64,000 nucleotides of DNA from Branchiostoma floridae (lineage: Eukaryota; Chordata; Leptocardii; Amphioxiformes; Branchiostomatidae): NCBI RefSeq assembly GCF_000003815.2, contig NC_049985.1:315678-379677 (forward strand), read 5' to 3'. The notes beneath the pieces are model-generated. The model did no database searches. It saw nothing but the letters and a program-made list of their open reading frames with translations, and was not told the origin of the DNA. The translations under genes were made by a program, and so were the position numbers. Shown here in pieces: positions 55,301-64,000 of the stretch (within the stretch, counting starts at the first letter, position 1; the number at the start of each line of letters is the position of its first letter).

Positions 55301-55740
55301 AAGATACCAAATGTACAGTTCATACTTCTATGGACAACCCCGATGCAAATAGCCATCTTTGTAAACTCTATAAGTCTTACAAGATTTGGACCTGAAGTCT
55401 TCTGGCAACGCAAGAGTTACATGAGCTTAAAACAGCTCATGATGTAACAGATTCAACAGTACGTTGTTTTCAAAGACTGCATTGGCATTACAGTATCTTA
55501 TACTATAGAAATTTATACAACAGTTCTATAGGTTGAGCACCGAATGGGCATGATGCCTGCAGTACCGCACCTTACCACTAGGGGTCATCGCAGTATACAT
55601 CTAGTGATTAGGTCATTGTCTGACACAGCCAAAGGGCAGAGATATACATCCACAAGGCCGGTAATACTAAGCAGGTGTCCTGAGATTGGCAGAAATGATT
55701 TGTTGTCTCCAGGGAAGTTCATGTAAACTGGCTTGTCACC
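52360..55740. other. No gene recognised; (TA)n at 55002-55023
   Basis: No exon with a recognised domain. A frame at 52998-53378 (+) has no similarity I can name. The (TA)n microsatellite is followed by CTTCTTCTTC. Confidence 0.5.
54667..54830. mobile_element. Foldback element
   Basis: The arms AAGCAGTTACTCAAGCAACT (from 54673; continues GGATATGATTTT) and the inverted AAAATCACATCCAGTTGCCA+GAGCAACTGCTT (to ~54822) pair with a few mismatches. The loop has a short GTTTTCGTCAGTGACA duplication. Related partial copies occur at 39286 and near 59320. Confidence 0.75.
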
Positions 55741-55749
55741 ACATCAGCG

Positions 55750-56010
55750 CTGGCCAGCCAATCACAATCTCCCTCCTACTGTTGGAGGGAAAGGTACCAG
55801 CCAATCAGGTCGCGGCCTACAGTCAAGAGGCAGCGTGATTGGCTGGTGGAAATCCTGGTGTCTTTTCCATCCAGCAACAACTGAGTAACTGATTGGCAAG
55901 CAAAGGCACCAGCCAATGGCGTTGCAGCCTACAGCCAAGAGGCAAGGTGATTGGCTGGTAGCTTTGGCTCCAGCGACAACAGAGTATCTGATTGGCTGAC
56001 AAAAGCAAGC
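55750..56010. promoter_or_regulatory. Cluster of seven CCAAT/ATTGG motifs in a two-copy ~110-bp repeat
   Basis: CCAATCA or GATTGGC cores occur at about 55758, 55801, 55837, 55891, 55912, 55949 and 55990 in both orientations, mostly as CAGCCAATC/GATTGGCTG. Units 55797-55907 and 55908-56009 are tandem copies. CCAAT boxes of this form bind NF-Y in animal promoters, so it could be a promoter or enhancer. It could also be just a repeat that carries the motif. No gene start was found beside it. Confidence 0.4.
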
Positions 56011-56099
56011 ACTGATGCAGTGAGAAGGACAAATTGTGGGCCTGGGTTGTTGACTGACATGTACATGTACAAGTGCCGGGCCTATCCTACGGGATGTTT

Positions 56100-56234
56100 G
56101 TGACTGTCAGTTTGAAGAGTTGAGTGTTGGTGTGCCTCCGTGCTTTGGTTTGCTGCTGTCCTGTGGTACTACTGGATCTGCCTGTGTGGGGAGGTGGAGT
56201 TGTTGCTGCTGTGACTCTGGTTCTTCGCTTCTGA
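56100..56234 (-). CDS. Possible terminal exon of the Q/S/P-rich gene (weak)
   Basis: On the minus strand an acceptor CTCTTGTTTCAG ends at about 56235. All frames behind it are Ser/Gln/Pro/Thr-rich. One gives EAKNQSHSSNNSTSPHRQIQ then stop; another gives SEEPESQQQQLHLPTQADPV and more. The frame depends on the unknown donor upstream, so neither the product nor the stop can be fixed. Confidence 0.3.
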
Positions 56235-57542
56235 AACAAGAGTCGGAACAGGAAACATTTAACAATCATCACGCAACACTGTCCCCTTGGGATGTCTTCC
56301 ATTGCTGTTGTTCTCCAGTATTAGTTCTTGACTTGACTTTATTCAGATCCACTTTTAGCTATTACAACAATGTCAAACATTAGTTCTCACTCCAGCTTTA
56401 CAAGCTTTCTTTCCCACTCATTGTTCGCAAGCCCATGTTGTTAAATTTTTGTCGATAAATCTCATTCTAAGCATAGGAAAATCACACTCGTGTCATGAAG
56501 TTCATATTGTTTGGAAAGAAAGATGTGAAGTTTTTTCCAATCCTGTTTTTTTTTTTTTCATTTCCGTCCCACTCACTTTTTGGAAGGCCATGTGTTGATT
56601 TTCACGATAGCTAAATCTTGTTTTAAGCAATGTGAAATTATGTTCGGATTGTTTGGAAAGAAACAATTTTTCCCCCCGGGTAAACAAATTTCCGTCCTGA
56701 AATGAAGAGATGGGTAGTAAAGCCAGCGCCAAGCTTGGGGTCCATCCAATTCTAGCTTCTGCTTTTTTGATAGTTTCAATGTAGAATAGTCTTGCACCAC
56801 ATTGTAATAGAGAAACATTTGACATTTGACGGGGGTACGAGGTTGACAGAAACATGGCTAGAAAGCAGCGTGGTTGTAAGGGTTTGCAAGAAACAACATT
56901 GTACACACCCTCTGGAACAACTTCAACACAGGAGAGCCTTTAAAAAAAGCCTTCCATCATAAATGTTGCATACAGCAATGGCATAAGCACGTCATCCTAC
57001 TACAACAGAAACTACAACATCTTTGCTGACATCATCATAGAATGCTACCAAAGTTGGCAACCCTTCACAAGGGCTGCACCTGTGCGGTCTATACTAATAA
57101 AAAGTTGTCTTGATTTCACAAGACATTCTGTGAGAACTTGGCAGAAGAAATAAGACATCTGCAAGTGCAAGTGAACAGAGTGCATGGCAGTGACTTGGTA
57201 GTACTGTACTCAGGCAAAGGCATGCATACAAGGAGTCACAGGCGAACATGCAATAAGTACAGCACAAAAGCTGCTCAATTTCTTAGAATTTTCTTCAAAA
57301 CCACAGCAAGTAAATCTTATGGATGCCAGACTTCAAATCGAATGGGAGAGCGCAAAGAAAGTATGACAGGCAAAATTTCAAAATAGATTTAAATTTTGTT
57401 TAAAAAATTGGATCAAAACTTTCAAAATTGATTCAGACTTGAGATTTAAAGTTTCAAAATAGTCAATAAAAAGGGTATTACAGCTGAAGAGTCTTTTATT
57501 CTTATATCCAAGAAGTGCAGAAAGTGACTCAAGTGTGGCAGC

Positions 57543-57858
57543 CTAGACTATAACTTCAATGAAGGCTATCAAACTAATATGACTTCTACAACTGCACTTC
57601 CAGAAGGGAACAGAAATTCCATGTTTGGTTTTTGTTTTTAGGCAAATATTGATGCACGAGCTGAAGTCATCCACAAAATGTACTTGCTGCGGCCTCAAAA
57701 GTTCGCCAAGCATCCCCAGTGTAGCAAGAGGGGGCTGCGTGAGTAGTAGAGGAGGTGCAGTGCAGTGCAGTGATAGGAGGAGGAGGAGAGATGAGCCACC
57801 TTTGGGCAGACCGCCACCCGAGCCGGGCCGACTCAGACATGCCATGATATCTGCGGAG
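57543..57858 (-). CDS. Possible 3' exon of the Q/S/P-rich gene (weak)
   Basis: The acceptor GTGCTCCGCAG at about 57859 is followed, in phase with the exon at 60953-61051, by DIMACLSRPGSGGGLPKGG. After that the frame stays open but looks like read-through (Leu-rich). A donor CCCAAAG|GTGGCT may end the exon there and join the candidate at 56234 in frame. I recognise no domain. Confidence 0.3.
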
Positions 57859-57909
57859 CACAAACACCAGTGAAAACAAGGGAGGACATGAGGGTGCTCT
57901 GAAGGCCAC

Positions 57910-60534
57910 TCCTAGTCTATATTATGTTGGTTCTCGGATTTGAATAAAGAACAACAATGCTCAGGGTTTTCACCAGCAGGGCTCAAAATACTTTTTTCTG
58001 CATACCTGCACTGGTGCAAGTAACATTGAAAATTACCTGCACCAGACAAATTTTACCTGCACCAGCCTGAATCTAGGAAGCACGAATCATACTAAAATTG
58101 TTCAAGAACCATTGCTATTTTTGTACCTTTTGTACACACACTTTCAATATAAATTTCAATGCATTCATTTACTTTTGCTTGGAAGTTAGAATCTGTGGTA
58201 GAATTTGGAAAAGGGGTTTCTACTGTGTTTTAAGTTCGCAACTGAAACAATTCTGTGGTAGACATTGGAAATGCATGGTCAGAATATCATGTGACAGTGA
58301 CGAGATTACCACAAAAACAATACCAGTAACCACTGTGAATGTTTCAATATTTCCAATTGTCAGATTCCAGTTTTCCTCACAGCTCTTTGCTTTCATCTTG
58401 ACTTTCTGATGAGTTTTTCTTAATACATTTATGCAGTGTACAAAATACTTTTCTGAGCCAGGTTGCACAGTGTGCAACCTGGGGCAAAAATAAGGTTGCA
58501 CAACTAAATTTCAAGTTGCACCACCTACAATTCACTAATTTCTGGAAAAAGAAAAAGGTACAATACAAACATGATTGGCTGATAAGAAACGGAGCTGCCT
58601 CGGCCCATTTATTTCTTCCAAGTAAATTAAGAACAAAATCAAGTTCTGAGGCTCAAAATCTAAGTTGCACCCTGAGTTTAGAAGTAAGTTGCACAAAAGC
58701 AAAAAGTGGTTGCAATGTGCAAGTGTGCAAGTGGTATTTTGCACGCTGATTTATGTAAACTAACCGAGAACCAATGAACTTAAAGAGAGTGGCCCGAGCA
58801 CCGTGCATGTCTGGTGTACTCTGTAGCAAGCATGCACCGAGAACACAGTCTGGAAAAGTTAAGAAGTGATTATGGAACAACAGAAAACTTTCACACTGCA
58901 GAAACTGACATGAGCAAAATAAAAGGACTCTAATACAGTAATGGATACTGCGATTTCACAGAAACATCAAATAGCTAGTTTACTACTGACATTAAGTCTC
59001 AAACTTAAAATGAAAACAGCAGTGGTTTCTATTAGCAAAGCATGCAGTATATCCACACCATACATTATACTGTGAACAATTGACTTACACAAAATGAGAC
59101 AAACTTTTCTATTTCATTTTGGTAAACTATTCCAAGTTTAGCTATATTTGTTAATGCTTAAAATGTGTGTCTGAAGCATTATAACGGTATGGCAAAGCTT
59201 TCAACAAAACAAGTACAACACAGACCAAGACATTTCTGCAAAATTCTAGTGCTCAAGGTTTTACATGTAAGATCAAAGTTCAGGTTGGTAGGTACATTAC
59301 TCATTGACTATATGATTGGTAGACAGTCAGACATTTCAGACTGCATCCGCTATTTTTTGTCAGTGACAAAACCAGAATCTGGCATTCAACAAGTATTTTA
59401 AGCCACTGGACATAGAAGTCCCATTTGTAGAAGTTCTAGAACACGAACACGAACATGGCTTCAGCTTCAGCAAGGAACAACATTGCATCATGCAGTTTTA
59501 GGGGGAATGAAGACAATAAGGAACAAAGCAAAGGTGGAAAAATGCAAGCGCATGCAGCAAGCAATAATTAGGCCTTGGAAATTAATGTTGTATTTCTGAT
59601 TAGACTGCCCTAAAAATAATCAGGGTCGTTACTCGTAAGCAAGGATGCTCTCTTTTTAAATGTCAGCTCAAGTCATCCGAAAGATACATTTACATGCATG
59701 TACACTGTACTTGACTTTGGTGGGCTGGTTTATATATAACTTTATCTTTTGCAACAGAAATACGGAAAACATTTTGGAAAATAAATCCTAAACAAAATTT
59801 CATCACTCAGATCGAAATCTAATGTTCCTTGTCAGCAAAAGGCTATATATTATGGAAGGTTTGTGTACAAACCCCATAATCGAAAACATTTTCATCACTC
59901 TGATGTCAGATCAAAATTTTTTATGTCCCTCGTCAGCAGTCAACCCTCACAAGGCTAGGGATGCCAGATTTTTGTAGAATAGTCCAAAATATTTTCATCA
60001 CACAGAGCAAAATTCTATGTTCAAAACCAGCAGTCTAACTCCCCACCCCCAAAGGCTATGGTCAGAAGGATTCTTCAGAATATTCCAAAACATTTTAATC
60101 AGTTACACTCAGATTGAAAATTTTATGTCCCTTGAGAGCAGTCAACCCCCACAAAAAGGCTAGGGGGAAGGTTTTTGCTAGCCTTGGTCGTGTAAGTTAC
60201 CAGAAACACAACTTTTTCCCCTAAGCAAGCAAGCAAGCAAGCAGGCAGGCAGGGCGGCAGGCAGGGCAGCAAAGTCAACAGGAAAAAAAGTCTAACCGTG
60301 GTGCCTCCCACTACCAAGGCTTTCAGGGACTGAAACATCAAATTTAATGCATGAATGACAAACACATAAACATCAATGTAAAAACACTCATCACACGGCA
60401 AAAACGTTCGTAATAAAAATCACTAACACATATTCCTGCCATACAGCATTAAAACATTGCAATGGGTGCAAAAAGTAGCTGTTAGTTTTGCTCTATTATC
60501 AGCTTAACACTGCAAAAAGTATCTAGTTAAAGTA
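57910..60534. other. Probable intronic DNA with degenerate repeats
   Basis: Contains ACCTGCACCAG duplications (58015-58065), a palindrome GGTTGCACAGTGTGCAACC (58463), four degenerate ~105-bp units beginning AAAACATTTT at 59768, 59883, 59982 and 60085, and a GCAA/GGCA microsatellite at 60224-60272. No exon was seen. Confidence 0.5.
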
Positions 60535-60881
60535 CAGTCAAACCTGCCTAAAAAGATCACTCAGGGGACTGATAAAATCTGGTTAGGATACTTATGCTTG
60601 TGCTATTATGGAAAATTCATGTAACGGACCACCAAATGGCGGTCACCATTGGCCTTGTGGTCCTTATGTTAAGGTACATTGCACATGGCAATATCAATCA
60701 TTTTCGGTAGATTTGACTTTGGCAATGTTACTTGGTGAGAAAGGTTAGCAGGTGCTGAAAACATGTGTAATAACTTATTGCTCGTGGTCAACTGATCAAC
60801 CTTTTCTCTATAGAGGCCACCTGTACAGAGTGGCCACATTTCTCCAGTCCCTTCAGTGACCGCTATAGACAGGTTTGACTG
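60535..60881. mobile_element. MITE with CAGTCAAACCTG ends and TA flanks
   Basis: The left end CAGTCAAACCTGCCTA and right end TATAGACAGGTTTGACTG are inverted copies flanked by TA on both sides. Inner segments (GGTCACCATTGGCC, AGTGGCCAC, CAGTGACCGC) are also partly paired. There is no coding capacity. The TA target fits Tc1/mariner-type mobilisation. A decayed relative lies at 33846. Confidence 0.75.
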
Positions 60882-60952
60882 TAGTTGAGAATGTAAACGT
60901 TGGCCACTCTGAGTCTGAGAGGTAAAACAGACGAAGAAGAGATGGCGCTTAC

Positions 60953-63763
60953 CGGAGAAAGCTTGTGAGAACTGGTTGCCTGGATACTGTTGCCGGGTGG
61001 GGCTGCTACGGAGGGTTCCGAATGGGGGCAGAGAGCCGCCTGCTGAGGGAACTGGGGGAAAATTAAGCATTTTCTGATGACTGTGAAAATGTTGTCGCTC
61101 GATTGTTGTTTATTTGAATTAAGACCCATGACATCCAGTTAGGGCCCGGTCATGTGTTGTACAGCCACAAACTGAGGGCACTCTATTCTCTAGCCATGCA
61201 TTTGTTCATAAAATCTAGCTGTTTTCTTGAAAATTCTGCAGTATCAAAGTCACACAATAACCTACGATGAATGTGACTGTGCCATAAGGTAAAATAAAGA
61301 GCACACTTTTAGCTTCAGTTGTAACATGAGGGTGCCCTAGCCTGGGTAGCATCCGGATAGTAGTTTGCTCCGACTTTTATCATTATCACTATAAACATGT
61401 ACAATCCCTTCTCGCTCCGACTTTTATCATACACCATATACAGTCGTTTCTGTGCAAATCCATCTAGGAAACTTGACATCTCTAATCGTCCAAATTTTGG
61501 CCGAGCGCACTGTTTGGTCCCTACACATGAGCAAATTAAGGAATGGGTTCAAGCACCCGTTCGATCAGGCGTTCCAACACCCGAAACACCCTCCGTTCAC
61601 TTGTGGGAGGACCTGTTGTTATCGAAAGCGCACTCTAGAACCTATTCCTTAATTCGCTCAATAACTGATGCTACCACTAAGACTAAGGTCTGAATGTGCA
61701 GGTCTCCAGACAAGTAACAGAAGCGAACATAGGAGCAAACTATAGTATTACCCGGATGGTACCCAGGCTAATAGTGCCTTGAGCATGATATAGACATAAT
61801 CAATAACAATAAGCAAGCAGCACATGCAGGTTTGCTTCTATTGGTGATAATGAATACACAGCAAGGTGTCATATTTCACCTTGGAAGGTCACTGTAGGTG
61901 GTTGACCTTTAACCTTGGAACTTGGACCCCTTCCTGCATCAGCAGGGTGGGTGGAACAGGGGTCATACAAGGTCAAGGTCAGATAAGATATCTACAACAT
62001 ACAGCACTACTAGATGCACACATTCAGCTTTTTTTTTCAAGACCTTTTTAAGAATTTTCAAGACCTTTTTAAGAATTTTTATGTCAAAAACTTCAGGCAC
62101 TTTTGCATCATTCATGCATGGTCACAAAATCTTCATTTTACTTGCTGGGGTGGAAAAAAATTCACCACTATGTCTATTAAATAAACAGCTGAAACTTGAT
62201 GTCTGAGTACATTGACAGATCTAACAATGAAAATTAACATGGGGATTGAAGGACGAAAAAATTGAGACAGGAGACAACCTCTAATGACTTTTACCAACAC
62301 AGATAAACTTTAAGTTAAGCCCCATACCTGGTCCGAAGGCCTGCACATGGTTGAAGGTACCGGGTGCCGGGCCTGTGATGATCGCGTCAGACATCGCCAC
62401 TCTCTGTCCGCCCGCCGGCGACGACTGGTCTCTTCTGGGGTCCGCCAGTCCCATCTGGTACACGGGCAGGGCCTGGGTCGTGGGGTGGGTCAGCTGGGCC
62501 TGGGACAGGCTGGGTCGGCCCGACCCGCGCTGGGGCTGGGGTAAGGAGGTCAGCCCGGGCAGCTGGAAGCTGCTGAGGTCGGGGGCGATGCCGCCCATGG
62601 AAGCCAGACTGGAGGTGAACTTGGGGCTGCTTGTGCTGTAACCCGTGGGTTTCTGGTGGGACAGGGGCGACGTGGGTGTGTAGCCCGCGGGTTTCTGGTG
62701 GGAGAGGGGTGATGTGGGTGTGTAGCCCGCTGGTTTCTGGTGGGATAGTGGGGACGTGGGGTTGTAACCCTGTCCGTGGGGGCTCAGGTTGGGTGAGCTA
62801 TGCGACAGTCCACTCTGTCGGGCCTGGTTGCCATGGGTTAGGCTGACCTGGTTGCCATGGGACTGGTTACCGTGGGATAGACTGCTCTGGTTGCCATGGG
62901 GTAGACTTGACTGGCTACCATGGGTTAGACTAGCCTGGTTACTGTGGGTTAGGATTGACTGGTTACCATGGGTTAGGCTGGACTGGTTGCCATGGGTTAG
63001 GCTAGACTGGTTACCGTGGGTGAGGCTAGACTGGCTACCATGGGTTAGACTAGCCTGGTTACTGTGGGTTAGGCTAGACTGACTGCCATGGGTTAGGCTG
63101 ACCTGTTTGCCATGGGTTAGGCTAGACTGGTTGACGTGGGCTAGGTTAGACTGGTTACCGTGGGTCAGGCTGGACTGGTTGCCATGGGTTAGGCTCATGC
63201 CAGTCTTGGGGCTTCCTTGCGTTGTTCGCTCAAACGGTGAGGTCTGGCCCTGAGAGGGGAACGGCTGCCCTTTGCTGGAGAACATGGGTGCCTGAGCAGC
63301 AGTCTGGGGCTGGCCTTTGCTGGAGTAAAGGGGTGCCTGAGGCGAAGTCTGAGACTGCCCTTTGCTGGAGTACAAAGATGCCTGAGGAGAGGTTTGAGGC
63401 TGGCTTTTGCTGGAGAACAAGGGTGCCTGAGGAGATGTCTGTGGGGGTTGGCTTTTGCTAGAGAACATGGGTGCCTGAGACAAAGTCTGGGGCTGGCTTT
63501 TGCTAGAGTACATGGATGCCTGAGTAGAGGTCTGAAACTGTGGTTTGGTGTAGGACTGAGGTTTGGCTTTGGGCTGCGAGCTCTGGATCTGAGTCTGGAA
63601 CTGGGCATACGGAGAGGTAGTGGTCGGCAGGTTCTGTGGGCCAGAGGCCGAGGGTTGTTGCCGTGCGGGCTGGGAGCTTGCCCCCTCACCCTGCTTGGGT
63701 AGAGAGAAGGCCTGCTGGATGGACTGTTCAAACAGTGCCTGGAACGACTTCCCAAACTGAGAC
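60953..63763 (-). CDS. Q/S/P-rich low-complexity protein with three coding repeat families (partial, unrecognised)
   Basis: Two well-supported minus-strand exons: 62328-63763 (acceptor TTTCTACAG, donor GTATGG) and 60953-61051 (acceptor CCCCCAG, donor GTAAGC). The phase closes and gives about 511 residues. It opens SQFGKSFQALFEQSIQQAFS, a conserved-looking helix. Then come five or six units of YSSKSQPQTSPQAPL type (16 residues), about 17 units of SLTHGNQS type (8 residues), four of SHQKPAGYTPTSPL type (14 residues), and a less repetitive part (FQLPGLTSLPQPQ, SDAIITGPAPGTFNHVQAFG, PFGTLRSSPTRQQYPGNQFS). Such composition is usual in RNA-granule or transcription-coactivator scaffolds, but I cannot name the family. 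5' exons lie beyond the window; 3' exons may be those at 57.5-57.9 and 56.1-56.2 kb. Confidence 0.7.
61338..61770. mobile_element. MITE, ~430 bp, TAGCCTGGGTA ends
   Basis: The left end TAGCCTGGGTAGCATCCGGA and right end TCCGGGTAATACT reversed with TACCCAGGCTA pair over about 35 bp with small differences, and both run inward to GTTTGCTCC. It lies in the intron between the two Q/S/P-rich exons. A 98-codon frame inside (61397-61693) has no recognisable domain. Confidence 0.7.
62815..63200 (-). repeat. 24-bp coding minisatellite (SLTHGNQS)
   Basis: About 17 units of the type CTAACCCATGGCAACCAGTC, then CAGC (coding strand), all in frame. Some units are almost identical in DNA, so recent expansion or gene conversion is likely. 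The opposite strand also has an open frame (WLPWVRLD-type), a shadow. Confidence 0.9.
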
Positions 63764-64000
63764 CTGTAGAAAAAAAAAGAGATTTCAAAAAATCAATAAG
63801 CGACCAATTAAGGCCATCAACAGAGAAGGCACATGCTGGATCAAGAAGGCTGTCTGGATCAGTTAATGTACACGAATCATGAAGAGACAGACACTTTTTA
63901 CCTTTGTTACGAAACAATCGGAAAGTCCCCTTCGCTCGTTGAAACACAGCGTAAAGGCCCTTATCACAAAGTAGGGGATTCAAATCACAGTGTAGGGGCC
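63764..64000. other. Intron upstream of the Q/S/P-rich exon, to the window end
   Basis: A T-rich pyrimidine tract (minus strand) precedes the acceptor at 63764. No further exon is recognised before the window ends. Confidence 0.5.

Noticed and set aside
62789-63082. WLPWVRLD-type repeat protein on the plus strand
   Set aside because: It is an antisense shadow of the SLTHGNQS coding repeat.

Overview
The window looks like chordate genomic DNA, most probably from a lancelet (Branchiostoma, amphioxus). This is an inference. It rests on intron-split genes with GT-AG junctions, animal families (SLC6 transporter, TRIM/NHL, speriolin-like, secreted LRR protein), many small inverted-repeat transposons, and above all minisatellites sitting on exon-intron junctions, a feature I recall being reported for amphioxus. 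Two N gaps (4351-4450, exactly 100 N; 27301-28092) break the assembly. Prokaryotic features (operons, RBS, CRISPR, riboswitches) are absent.

Layout. 1-8979 holds no gene I can support, only a junction-like tandem repeat at 6033-6425. 8980-15450 (+) carries eleven exons of an SLC6 amino-acid transporter from TM3 to the stop; six of its splice junctions carry extra tandem partial copies. 17860-20444 holds a hAT-type MITE, a truncated DIRS/Ngaro-like retroelement and a 392-bp direct repeat that looks like two alleles joined in assembly. 23548-26496 (-) is a three-exon gene for a dihydroneopterin aldolase-HPPK fusion (folate pathway) with one in-frame TAG. LINE fragments lie at 25020-25430 and 27002-27175. 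31153-33156 (+) is a secreted, probably membrane-anchored LRR protein with a VLR-like layout.

The right half is mainly minus strand. 35776-41239 is a six-exon gene for a 1330-residue nucleotidyltransferase-TPR protein. 41473-42054 is a mariner relic. 43016-45441 is a tandem pair of RING/B-box/NHL genes, the second clearly decayed. 45518-46038 is a Penelope-type GIY-YIG fragment inside inverted repeats. 47124-52092 is a four-exon speriolin (SPATC1)-like gene with a phosphosite-like coding repeat and a large minisatellite at its last acceptor. 60953-63763 holds two exons of an unrecognised Q/S/P-rich protein, with possible terminal exons at 57.5-57.9 and 56.1-56.2 kb.

The genes do not form one pathway. 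The strongest points are (a) a DHNA-HPPK fusion in an animal genome, (b) repeated formation of minisatellites across splice sites in two genes, including a 123-bp in-frame acceptor array that could add 41-residue blocks to a transporter, and (c) the NTase-TPR and VLR-like proteins. All exon models were built by eye; for the main genes codon phase closes at every junction, which is good internal support, but none has been checked against transcripts or databases.
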